NCBI RefSeq assembly: GCF_900230285.1
Contig: NZ_OCNK01000003.1
Coordinates: 558,001 to 622,000, forward strand
Direction: 5' to 3'
DNA from: Blastococcus haudaquaticus
GTDB taxonomy: Bacteria > Actinomycetota > Actinomycetes > Mycobacteriales > Geodermatophilaceae
DNA: 64,000 nt
Below, piece after piece: positions 8,096 to 15,563 of the stretch. The position numbers and the translations under genes were made by a program. The stretch's first letter is position 1. Each line of letters begins with the position of its first letter. The notes under the pieces are model-generated. The model made no database searches. It saw nothing but the letters and a program-made list of their open reading frames with translations, and was not told the DNA's origin.

Positions 8096-8701
8096 ATGCA
8101 CCCCGGCTGGCCGGCGCGGCTGGCCTCGGGCCCGGTCGAGCTGCACCCGCTGCGGCGCCGGGACGCGGGGGAGTGGAGCCGGCTCCGGCTGGCCAACCAG
8201 GACTGGCTCAGCCCCTGGGAGCCCTCGGGCGGCATGCCGTGGGGCGAGCGCCACACGCCGGCCGCGTACCGGGCCATGCGCGGGGCCGTCGCCCGCCGGG
8301 CCCGGCAGGGCACGTCGCTCCCGTTCGCCATCCGGGTCGACGGCCGCCTGGCCGGGCAGGTGACGCTGGACAACATCGTCCGGGGAGCGCTGCGGTCGGG
8401 GTACCTCGGCTACTGGATCGACCGGTCGGTCGCCGGGCGCGGGATGGCGTCGCTGGCCGTCGCCCTCGTCTGCGACCACGCCTTCGGGCAGGTCGGCCTG
8501 CACCGCGTGGAGGCCGACATCCGGCCGGAGAACCTGCCCAGCCAGCGGCTCGTGGCACGGCTGGGGTTCCAGCGCGAGGGGCTGCTGCGCCGCTATCTCG
8601 ACATCGACGGCGACTGGCGCGACCACCTCGCCTACGCGCTGCTGGCCGAGGATCTGCCGGGCGGCGTGCTCGCCCACTGGCGCAGTCGCATACCAGGCTG
8701 A
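8096..8701 (+). CDS. GNAT N-acetyltransferase, RimJ/RimL-like
   Basis: This 201-residue GNAT-fold protein has the RimJ-type core: a substrate loop with LSPWEP, the acetyl-CoA segment GYWIDRSVAGRGMASLAVALV, HRVEADIRPENLPSQRLVARLGFQREG motif B, and a C-terminal WRDHLAYALL. It would acetylate a protein N-terminus or a small amine; the target is unknown. It lies 13 nt after glp and before the SepX/GlpR gene, matching the conserved actinobacterial cluster, so co-transcription with glp is likely. No strong ribosome binding site precedes the ATG. Confidence 0.9.
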   Translation: MHPGWPARLASGPVELHPLRRRDAGEWSRLRLANQDWLSPWEPSGGMPWGERHTPAAYRAMRGAVARRARQGTSLPFAIRVDGRLAGQVTLDNIVRGALRSGYLGYWIDRSVAGRGMASLAVALVCDHAFGQVGLHRVEADIRPENLPSQRLVARLGFQREGLLRRYLDIDGDWRDHLAYALLAEDLPGGVLAHWRSRIPG

Positions 8702-8855
8702 GCGTGCCGGTCGACGGAACGCGGGGGAGACACGCCCCAGTCGTCACACCGGCCACAGAACTCGATCGGCGACACACCGCGCGCCTCCCTCGTCGGGGCG
8801 TCCGGCCTGCTTAACCTCGCCACCGCGAGTGACTCATGTGACAGGTGGTGTTCTG

Positions 8856-9566
8856 ATGGGATCGGGCGTGCTCTTGGCCGCTCTGGTCGTGCTGTGGTTC
8901 GTCGTACTGGTGCCCATGGTGGTGACCCGTGGCGACGCATCCACCGGCCAGGTGGGGCTGGCTGACTCCGGTCGGACGCTTCAGCGCCGCCGGACCGTGG
9001 ACCCCGTCGTCCACGCCGACACCGAGCGAGTGGCGATCGACCGCGACCTGCTGCGCACCAGCGGTGAGCTGCAGGTGGACGTGCACGCCCTCCGGCGTCG
9101 CACCCTCGGGGGTCTGGTGGCCCTCGCCGCCGTGACCCTGGTGGCTGCCCTCGTCGTCAGCCCGTGGCTGTGGGTGGCGCAGGGTCTGTTCGACGCCGCC
9201 GTCGTCGGCTACGTGCTGGTGCTGCGCAAGGTGGCCCGTCGCGAGCGGCTCGCCGCCCGCCGCGCCTCCCGTGCGGCGGCCCGTGCCGCGATGCGCACCC
9301 AGGCGTCGAAGCCGGTGCCGGTGCCGGTGCAGCGCGACGTCGAGCACCACGAGGCCCCGCACCTCGACACGATGGCCCAGCAGGACCTGCCGCACCCGAG
9401 CGTGCCGCTGGCGCCGGTGCACTCCTTCCCGATGGGTCGGCGCGTGGTGGCCCGTACCCCGGCCCCGGCCGGGTGGCAGCACAGCGCGGTGGTCGGGCTG
9501 GACGACGACGACATCGGTTTCGCCGACATCGACGAGTACCAGCCGCGCCGCGTGGCGAACGCGTAA
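8856..9566 (+). CDS. Divisome membrane protein SepX/GlpR
   Basis: This 236-residue protein has an N-terminal transmembrane helix (about 4-24), an exposed basic stretch, and two more hydrophobic segments near 85-125. A long charged cytoplasmic tail follows, rich in Arg/Ala and then acidic (GLDDDDIGFADIDEYQPR). This is the SepX (Streptomyces)/GlpR (Corynebacterium) layout; these proteins act in septation and bind Glp. The start chosen is ATG 8856, 7 nt after AGGTGG. An in-frame GTG at 8829 would add nine residues. Position after glp and the rimJ-like gene supports the call. Confidence 0.82.
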   Translation: MGSGVLLAALVVLWFVVLVPMVVTRGDASTGQVGLADSGRTLQRRRTVDPVVHADTERVAIDRDLLRTSGELQVDVHALRRRTLGGLVALAAVTLVAALVVSPWLWVAQGLFDAAVVGYVLVLRKVARRERLAARRASRAAARAAMRTQASKPVPVPVQRDVEHHEAPHLDTMAQQDLPHPSVPLAPVHSFPMGRRVVARTPAPAGWQHSAVVGLDDDDIGFADIDEYQPRRVANA

Positions 9567-9642
9567 GGCTTTACCGCCTCGGCTCACCGGTGCCGCCCCG
9601 GTGGTGGCGCCGGAGGGCCGGGACGGTAAAGTCGCTCGCGAA

Positions 9643-9716
9643 GGGGCTGTGGCGCAGTCCGGTAGCGCACCTCGTTCGCATCGAGGGGGTCAGGGGTTCA
9701 ACTCCCCTCAGCTCCA
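9643..9716 (+). tRNA. tRNA-Ala (CGC anticodon)
   Basis: A 74-nt cloverleaf folds with a 7-bp acceptor stem that includes the G3:U70 wobble pair, the alanyl-tRNA identity element. The D stem is GCGC/GCGC, the anticodon stem CCTCG/CGAGG with loop TTCGCAT (anticodon CGC), and the T stem AGGGG/CCCCT with loop TTCAACT. The 3' CCA is not encoded. It reads GCG codons. Confidence 0.95.
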
Positions 9717-9794
9717 CACCTTCACAGCACGAACCAGCCGACGCCGTCGGGGCCCACCGCCCCGGCGGCGTTCGCCGTCCGGAGGAGAGACGAC

Positions 9795-9992
9795 GTGACC
9801 GAGCCCGCCCCCGACGACGCGCGTGCGGTGCGGTTGCGCTGGATCGCCCGGGCCGTCGTCGCGGCCATCGGGCTGTGGTTCCTCGCCGAGGGGATCGCGG
9901 GCGTCTGGGGCGGCGCCGGACTCGTCGTCCTCGCGGTCGTCGTGGTCGCCCTCGCCGTGGGCGCGCTCTCCCTCACGCGCCGCGGGCGCTGA
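9795..9992 (+). CDS. Small membrane protein, 65 residues
   Basis: A short open frame starts at GTG 9795, 7 nt after a strong GGAGGAG site. It encodes two hydrophobic helices (about 17-36 and 39-58) between a charged N-terminus and a TRRGR tail, so both ends are predicted cytoplasmic. No family is recognised. The ribosome binding site and codon use argue that it is real. It converges with the crotonase gene 19 bp away. Confidence 0.6.
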   Translation: MTEPAPDDARAVRLRWIARAVVAAIGLWFLAEGIAGVWGGAGLVVLAVVVVALAVGALSLTRRGR

Positions 9993-10011
9993 CCCCACCG
10001 GGCGCCGACCC

Positions 10012-10806
10012 TCACCTCGCGTTGCGGAAGTCCGGCGCCCGCTTCTCGACGAACGCCCGCACGCCCTCGCGACCCTCGGGGTCGGCCGCCGACTCCGCGA
10101 CCAGCTGGGCCTCGTCGTCCAGCTGCTCCTCGAGCGTGCGGGTGGCCGCGCGGCGGACCAGGGCACGCGTGCGGACCATGGCGCGGATCGGCCCGTCCGC
10201 GATCTCCCGGGCGACCTGCTCGGTGGTGCGCCGCAGGTCCTCGTCCTCGACCAGTCGCGCCACCAGCCCGGTGAGGTGCGCCTCGGCGGCGGTCAGCGAA
10301 CCGTTGGTGAGCATGAGGTCCAGCGCGCGCGGGGCGCCGAGCGAGCGGGTGAGCGCCCAGGAGGTGCCGCCGTCCGGGGAGAACCCGATCGCGCCGTACG
10401 CGGGCCGGATCTTCGTCGTCCGGGCGCAGATGACGACGTCGCAGGCGCCGACCAGCCCGACCCCCGCCCCGGCGACCGCCCCGTGGACGCCGGCGACCAC
10501 GGGCACCGGGCAGTAGAGCACCGCCCGGATGACCTCGTGCCAGTCGTGGGCGAGCCGGCCGACGAAGGTGCCCGGGTCCGCTGCGTCCGCGAACGACCGC
10601 ACGTCACCGCCCACGCAGAACCGGGGGCCGTTGGCCGTGAGGAGGACGACGCGGGTGCCGTCCGGCCGGCCGGCGAAGGCGGCGGCGAGCTCCGACGCCA
10701 GCTGCGGGGTCAGCGCGTTGCCGGTGTCCGGGTTGTCGAGGGTGATCCGCCAGACGTCACCGTCGACCTCGGTGAGCACGGCGGGGCGGTCCTGTGCGGC
10801 GGTCAT
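10012..10806 (-). CDS. Enoyl-CoA hydratase/isomerase family protein
   Basis: This 264-residue crotonase-fold protein has the CoA/oxyanion-hole signatures FCVGGDVRSF and VHGAVAGAGVGLVGACDVV. In place of the second catalytic Glu of classical hydratases it has SPDGG, as in PaaG-type isomerases/hydratases, so double-bond isomerisation is possible. The ATG at 10806 follows GGAGGG by 6 nt. A much longer in-frame extension upstream is the antisense of other genes and is discarded. It is likely monocistronic; the acyl substrate is unknown. Confidence 0.88.
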   Translation of the reverse strand: MTAAQDRPAVLTEVDGDVWRITLDNPDTGNALTPQLASELAAAFAGRPDGTRVVLLTANGPRFCVGGDVRSFADAADPGTFVGRLAHDWHEVIRAVLYCPVPVVAGVHGAVAGAGVGLVGACDVVICARTTKIRPAYGAIGFSPDGGTSWALTRSLGAPRALDLMLTNGSLTAAEAHLTGLVARLVEDEDLRRTTEQVAREIADGPIRAMVRTRALVRRAATRTLEEQLDDEAQLVAESAADPEGREGVRAFVEKRAPDFRNAR

Positions 10807-10853
10807 CGTCGTCCCTCCGTGGCGGCTGGTCAGGTCACCGTAGGGCCGGGAGG

Positions 10854-12362
10854 TCAGAACCAGGAGGGGAACCACATCCGCAGCAGCCACTCGCTGTGCG
10901 AGAGCGGGCTGCCGGTGAGCACCGGGTGGAAGAAGACGAACGTGGCCGCCACCAGCGCCACGTACAGGCACACGGCGCCCAGGCCGATCTGCCGGCGCAG
11001 CGGGTCCGGGTGGCGGCGGCCCAGGACGTCCTGCAGGGCCAGCACGACGGCCAGGACGAAGAAGGGCAGCGCCGGCGCCATGTAGAAGATGAACATGGTG
11101 CGCTCGGGGTTGAGGAACCAGGTCAGCCAGCCCGCCGCGATGCCGACCGCGACCGGCACCGACGAGGGGTCCCGGCGGGCGACCAGCCGCCAGCCGAGCC
11201 ACAGGAGCGCCGGCGCGAAGGCGAACCACAGCGTCGGCGTGCCGACCATCAGGATGTAGCGGATCACCTGGTCGCCCGCCGAGTCCGTCAGCCCCTGCGG
11301 GTTCCAGAGCAGGATGGGCCGCCCGTTCACCAGCCACGACCACGGCCCCGACTCCCAGGGGTGCGGCGAGGACAGGCCGTTGTGGAACTCCAGCCACTGG
11401 GCGTGCTCGTGCCAGAGCGAGCGGAGGGCGTCGGGGATCCAGGGGAACGCGGTGTCGGCGTTCTGCTGGGCCCACGCCTTTCCCTGCGAGGTCTCGCCCA
11501 GGAACCAGCCGGTGAACGAGGCCAGGTAGGTGAGCACCGGGACCGCTCCCAGCGCCCACACCGCGCCGGGGAGCCCGCGGCGGATCGTCGTCCGGGTGGG
11601 ACTGGGGACGTCGTGCTCCCGCCAGGCTGCGCGGTCCCAGAACAGGCTCAGGATCGCGAAGAAGGCGAGGAACCAGACGCCGCTCCACTTGACCGCGCAG
11701 GCGCAGCCGAACAGGAACCCGGCTGCGATCCGCCAGCCCCGTGGGCCGATCCGCGCCGGGACGCCCATCGCGCGGACCCGCGCCCGCACCCGGTCGCGGT
11801 CGACCACGAGGCACGCGACGGCAGAGAGGACGAAGACCTGCACGAAGACGTCGAGCAGGCCGATCCGCGAGAGCGTGAAGGAGAGGCCGTCGAGCGCGAG
11901 CAGGAGGCCGGCGACGAGGCCGAGGAACGTCGATCCGGTGAGCCGCCGCGCCAGCCGGACGAGGACGACGACCGCGACGGTCCCGGCGACCGCCGACGGG
12001 AACCGCCAGCCGAAGGAGTCGTAGCCGAACAGCTGCTCCCCGGCGGCGATCAGCCACTTGCCGAGGGGCGGGTGGACGATGAAGGAGTACCCGCGGTTGT
12101 ACTCGAAGCCCCAGGTCAGCAGCTCGTGCGCCTCCGGCGGGTAGTACGCCTCGTCGAAGAGCCGGTCCTTCGGGTAGTTGATGCCCCAGAGCCGCACGGC
12201 GAGGGTGGCCACGCCCAGGACCGCGGTGAGGATCCAGGACAGCCGCGCGTCGCCGGGCAGGGGCGGGGTGGTGTCCCTCCGCCGGCGGGGCGGCGCCCAG
12301 CGGCGGGCCGGGGGACGGGGACCCGGTGCTGCGTCCGCACGCTCCGGGGCCAGTACCGCCAT
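10854..12362 (-). CDS. pmt: Dolichyl/polyprenyl-phosphate-mannose protein mannosyltransferase
   Basis: This 502-residue integral membrane GT39 enzyme transfers mannose from polyprenyl-phosphate-mannose to Ser/Thr of exported proteins. The luminal loop after the first helix has the catalytic pair in RLFDEAYYPPEA (about residue 70), and PPLGKWLI follows. The C-terminal half carries further membrane segments and ends at WFPSWF. The ATG lies 6 nt after a TAACCT hexamer (minus strand), so the mRNA is probably leaderless. It is divergent from rsmI with 28 bp between starts, an arrangement I recall from mycobacteria. Confidence 0.93.
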   Translation of the reverse strand: MAVLAPERADAAPGPRPPARRWAPPRRRRDTTPPLPGDARLSWILTAVLGVATLAVRLWGINYPKDRLFDEAYYPPEAHELLTWGFEYNRGYSFIVHPPLGKWLIAAGEQLFGYDSFGWRFPSAVAGTVAVVVLVRLARRLTGSTFLGLVAGLLLALDGLSFTLSRIGLLDVFVQVFVLSAVACLVVDRDRVRARVRAMGVPARIGPRGWRIAAGFLFGCACAVKWSGVWFLAFFAILSLFWDRAAWREHDVPSPTRTTIRRGLPGAVWALGAVPVLTYLASFTGWFLGETSQGKAWAQQNADTAFPWIPDALRSLWHEHAQWLEFHNGLSSPHPWESGPWSWLVNGRPILLWNPQGLTDSAGDQVIRYILMVGTPTLWFAFAPALLWLGWRLVARRDPSSVPVAVGIAAGWLTWFLNPERTMFIFYMAPALPFFVLAVVLALQDVLGRRHPDPLRRQIGLGAVCLYVALVAATFVFFHPVLTGSPLSHSEWLLRMWFPSWF

Positions 12363-12390
12363 GCCTGCAGGTTAGTGACAGGCTCGTCCC
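12363..12390. promoter_or_regulatory. Divergent overlapping leaderless promoters for pmt and rsmI
   Basis: Within 28 bp there is a minus-strand TAACCT (complement of 12369-12374) 6 nt before the pmt ATG, and a plus-strand CAGGCT (12379-12384) 6 nt before the rsmI GTG. The geometry repeats that of the galU gap. Confidence 0.5.
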
Positions 12391-13230
12391 GTGAGCGGGC
12401 GGTTGGTGCTGGGCGGGGCGCCCCTCGGGCAGCCGGGCGACGTGGGGCCACGCCTGCGCGAGGTCATGGGCACCGCGGACGTGCTCGCCGTCGAGGACAC
12501 CCGCCGGCTGCACCGGCTCGCCTCCGACCTCGGCGTCACGTTCACCGGTCGGGTGGTGACGTTCCACGAGTCGGTGGAGAAGGCGCGGCTGCCGGGGCTG
12601 ATGACGGCGCTGGCCGAGGGCGCGACCGTGCTGCTGCTCACCGACGCCGGCATGCCGTCGGTGTCGGACCCCGGCTACACGCTGGTGCGGGCGGCGATCG
12701 AGGCGGGCGTGCCGATCACCTCGGTGCCCGGCCCGTCCGCGGTGACGACGGCGCTGGCGGTGTCGGGGCTGCCCGTCGACCGGTTCTGCTTCGAGGGGTT
12801 CCTGCCGCGCAAGGGTGGGGAACGCCGCTCGGCCCTGGCCGCCCTGGCCGACGAGCGCCGCACGATGGTGTTCTTCGAGTCCCCGCACCGGCTGGCCGAT
12901 GCCTTGGCCGACGCCGCCGCCGCGTTCGGTGCCTCCCGCGAGGCGGCGGTGTGCCGGGAGCTGACCAAGACCTACGAGGAGATCCGCCGGGGTCCGCTGG
13001 CAGAGCTCGCGGAGTGGGCGGCCGAGGGCGTGAAGGGCGAGATCACTCTGGTGGTCGCCGGCGCCGTCGCCGCCCCGGTGCACCTGGACGCGACCCAGCT
13101 CGCGGCGGCGGTGGCGGAGGAGGAGGCGGCCGGCGCCACCCGCAAGGACGCCATCCGCGCCGTCGTCGTCCGCACCGGGCTGCCCCGGCGGACCGTGTAC
13201 GACGCCGTCGTCGCCGCCAAGGGTTCGTAG
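12391..13230 (+). CDS. rsmI: 16S rRNA (cytidine-1402-2'-O)-methyltransferase
   Basis: This 279-residue SAM-dependent enzyme of the tetrapyrrole-methylase fold methylates the ribose of C1402 in 16S rRNA. It shows GAPLGQPGDVGPRL, the AVEDTRR motif, LLLTDAGMPSVSDPG, SVPGPSAVTTALAVSGLP, FEGFLPRKGGERR and FFESPHRL, all typical of RsmI. Its start is GTG with a -10-like hexamer 6 nt upstream. The gene is complete and of standard length. Confidence 0.95.
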   Translation: MSGRLVLGGAPLGQPGDVGPRLREVMGTADVLAVEDTRRLHRLASDLGVTFTGRVVTFHESVEKARLPGLMTALAEGATVLLLTDAGMPSVSDPGYTLVRAAIEAGVPITSVPGPSAVTTALAVSGLPVDRFCFEGFLPRKGGERRSALAALADERRTMVFFESPHRLADALADAAAAFGASREAAVCRELTKTYEEIRRGPLAELAEWAAEGVKGEITLVVAGAVAAPVHLDATQLAAAVAEEEAAGATRKDAIRAVVVRTGLPRRTVYDAVVAAKGS

Positions 13231-13250
13231 CTCCCGGCCTGGGTGGTCCG

Positions 13251-13307
13251 CGAGAGTGCACGTCGCGGGCTCACCGGGCCGACGACGGCCCGGAAGGTGC
13301 ACTTTCG
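13251..13307. repeat. Left palindromic flank of the DUF559 unit
   Basis: The outer arms CGAGAGTGCAC (13251-13261) and GTGCACTTTCG (13297-13307) enclose a second inverted repeat, CCGGGCCG/CGGCCCGG (13274-13281, 13286-13293). The 24 bp at 13251-13274 match, inverted and with two mismatches, 14273-14296 on the other side of the DUF559 gene. Confidence 0.85.
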
Positions 13308-13363
13308 CGCGGAGGCTGTGGACGGGCGGCGCGCCGCCCGCCCGTGCCCGGCACGGTGTCCGG

Positions 13364-14242
13364 ATGCCGCGCACGCCTGTCCAGCCCGCCGAGCTGCTGA
13401 CTCGGGAGCCGTTCCTCGGGTGGTGGGCCGTCGACGAGGGGCTCCTCACCGTCGACAACCTGCGGAGCAGCGCGTGGCGTCGGGTCGTCCGCGGTGTCTA
13501 CGTGCACCGGGACGTCGAGGTGGACCACGCACTCCGGGCCACGGCCGCGTCCGTCCTGCTGCCTCTGGCGGTGGTGACCGGACGGAGTGCGGCGGTCCTC
13601 TGGGGCTGCGACATCGCCGGGGTGGACGACGACGTGGAGGTCACCGTCCCGCCGGGATCGCACCCGGCCCGCATACCCGGGCTGACCGTGCGCAGGGCAG
13701 CGATCCCGCGCGGCCACAGGAGGCGGCGTCGTGGCGTTCCCCTGACCTCCCCCGAGGCGACGGCGGTGCGCCTCGCCGGCCTGCTCCCGGATGACGACGC
13801 CGTGATCGCCGTCGACCGGATGGTCCACGTGGCCGGTGCGGACCTGGGGCGCATCCGCGCACTCGCCGCGGAGGCCCGTGGCCGGGGTTCGGCTCGCGCG
13901 CGGGCGGCCTGCCGGCAGGCCGATGGGCTCGCCCAGTCACCGCAGGAGACCCGGGTACGGCTCCTGCTGCAGCGGAGCGGCCTGCCGGATCCCACCGCCC
14001 AGTACCGCGTCACCGCCGATGGCGGGCAGTTCGTGGCGTTCGTGGATTTCGCCTGGCCGGGACATCGGGTGGCGCTGGAGTACGACGGCCTGTGGCACGC
14101 CGAACCCGGGCAGTTCGGCAAGGACCGCGCCCGGCTCAACCGGCTCACGGCCGCCGGTTGGCGGGTCGTCTTCGTCACTGCCGAGGACTTGCGCGACCCG
14201 AGCCGGTTCCTTCGACGGGTCGCGGCAGAGCTCGCTCGATGA
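13364..14242 (+). CDS. DUF559 (Vsr-like endonuclease fold) protein with N-terminal winged-helix-like region
   Basis: The N-terminal ~100 residues resemble the AbiEi-type domain found in many actinobacterial DUF559 proteins (RRVVRGVYVHRDVEVDHALR). The C-terminal ~100 residues have the Vsr/PD-(D/E)xK-like nuclease core. There, FVDFAWPGHRVALEYDGLWH supplies the acidic residues, and RLNRLTAAGWRVVFVTAEDL follows. A GTG-less 36-codon extension upstream overlaps the repeat and is rejected in favour of ATG 13364 (292 residues). It is bracketed by 24-bp inverted repeats. These proteins are usually multicopy and scattered in Actinobacteria; their biological target is unknown. Confidence 0.8.
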   Translation: MPRTPVQPAELLTREPFLGWWAVDEGLLTVDNLRSSAWRRVVRGVYVHRDVEVDHALRATAASVLLPLAVVTGRSAAVLWGCDIAGVDDDVEVTVPPGSHPARIPGLTVRRAAIPRGHRRRRRGVPLTSPEATAVRLAGLLPDDDAVIAVDRMVHVAGADLGRIRALAAEARGRGSARARAACRQADGLAQSPQETRVRLLLQRSGLPDPTAQYRVTADGGQFVAFVDFAWPGHRVALEYDGLWHAEPGQFGKDRARLNRLTAAGWRVVFVTAEDLRDPSRFLRRVAAELAR

Positions 14243-14296
14243 GTGTGCAGAACAAGGGCTCTCACCCGGCGCGTGAGCCCGGGAAGTGCACTCTCG
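14241..14296. repeat. Right palindromic flank of the DUF559 unit
   Basis: The outer arms GAGTGTGCA and AGTGCACTC enclose GGGCTCTCAC/GTGAGCCC. The 24 bp at 14273-14296 are the inverted copy (22/24) of 13251-13274. The element begins at the DUF559 stop codon and may also terminate transcription from both converging genes. Confidence 0.85.
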
Positions 14297-14320
14297 CCCG
14301 GCCGGGCGCCGGAGAGAGGG

Positions 14321-15430
14321 TCAGAGCCAGCCGTTGCGCTTGAAGCCGCGGTACAGCAGCACGCAGGCGGTGATGATGACGAGCAGTACCAGCGGGTAGC
14401 CGAACCGCCACTCCAGCTCGGGCATGTACTCGAAGTTCATCCCGTAGATCCCGGCGATGGCGGTGGGGACGGCGATGATGCCGGCGTAGGCCGAGATCTT
14501 CCGCATGTCCTGGTTGTCGGCCATCGTCGAGCGGGCCAGCGACGCCTGGAGGATCGAGGACAGCAGCTCGTCGAGCCCACCCACCTGGTCGCGCACCCGG
14601 ATCGCGTGGTCCTGCACGTCGCGGAAGTAGGAGCGCATCGCGTCGGGGACGACGTCGATCTGCCGCTCGGCCAGCTTCTGCAGCGGCACCTCCAGCGGTG
14701 CGACCGCCTTCCGGAGCGACATCAGCTCCCGCTTGAGCTGGTAGAGCCGGCCGATGTCGTCGGTCCGGTCCGGGCTGAACACCGACGTCTCGAGCTCGTC
14801 CACGTCGTCGGTGACCGCCCCGGCGACCTCGACGAAGGTGTCGACGACGAGGTCTGCGACGGCGTAGAGGACGGCGGACGGGCCGAGGCACAGCAGGTCG
14901 CGCTGTTCCTCCAGCCGCGACCGCAGGCCGGTGAGGCCCGAGTGGGACCCGTGCCGCACGGTGATCACGTAGTTGGCGCCGAGGAAGACCATCACCTCGC
15001 CGGTGTCCACGATCTCGCTGGTCGCCGTCAGCTGCTCGTGCTCCACGTAGGTCGCGGTCTTGAGCACCATGAAGAGGGCGTCGTCGTAGTGCTCGAGCTT
15101 GGGCCGCTGGTGGGCGTACACGGCGTCCTCGACGGCCAGCGGGTGCAGCCCGTACCGCCCGCTGATCGACGTCAGCTCGTCCTCGGTGGGCTCGTACAGC
15201 CCCAGCCAGACGAAGCCGCCCTGGGCGACGGCGCTCTCCAGCGCCTCCTCGGCCGGAACCGGTGCCTGGCGCCGGCCGTCGACGTAGACGGCGCAGTCCA
15301 CGACGACGGGTTCGCCCTCGCGGCGGGCCGGCGTCGACTTCGGTGCGCCGGCCGGTCGCGGGCGCAGGGTCGGGACGCGGGCGGGAGGCGGGCCCACCGG
15401 GAGGTCCGGGGGCGTGTCGGTGTCGCTCAT
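14321..15430 (-). CDS. corA: CorA-type magnesium/cobalt channel
   Basis: This 369-residue protein has the CorA layout: a large cytoplasmic alpha/beta funnel with a long helix (DDIGRLYQLKRELMSLRKAV), then two C-terminal transmembrane helices. The first of these ends in the selectivity motif YGMNFEYMPEL, and a short basic tail follows (RGFKRNGWL). It forms pentamers that admit Mg2+ (or Co2+/Ni2+) into the cell. The ATG at 15430 follows AAGGTGGG; the longer open frame upstream lacks homology. It is divergent from the amino-acid permease gene. Confidence 0.95.
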   Translation of the reverse strand: MSDTDTPPDLPVGPPPARVPTLRPRPAGAPKSTPARREGEPVVVDCAVYVDGRRQAPVPAEEALESAVAQGGFVWLGLYEPTEDELTSISGRYGLHPLAVEDAVYAHQRPKLEHYDDALFMVLKTATYVEHEQLTATSEIVDTGEVMVFLGANYVITVRHGSHSGLTGLRSRLEEQRDLLCLGPSAVLYAVADLVVDTFVEVAGAVTDDVDELETSVFSPDRTDDIGRLYQLKRELMSLRKAVAPLEVPLQKLAERQIDVVPDAMRSYFRDVQDHAIRVRDQVGGLDELLSSILQASLARSTMADNQDMRKISAYAGIIAVPTAIAGIYGMNFEYMPELEWRFGYPLVLLVIITACVLLYRGFKRNGWL

Positions 15431-15563
15431 CGCCCACCTTCCTGGGATCGGGCCCGGGGTGCTCCCGGGCGGGTAGAGCGTAGGCATGCAGGTCCCGCGG
15501 ACCCGTGCGACGCTGCCGGGACACCAGCGGAGCCGGCGGGCGCCGGCGCGGAGGAGGTACCCC

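Noticed and set aside
10012-13458. 1,148-codon minus-strand open frame
   Set aside because: Only its 3' part (10012-10806) has crotonase homology and codon use; the rest is the antisense of pmt, rsmI and intergenic DNA, kept open by high GC.
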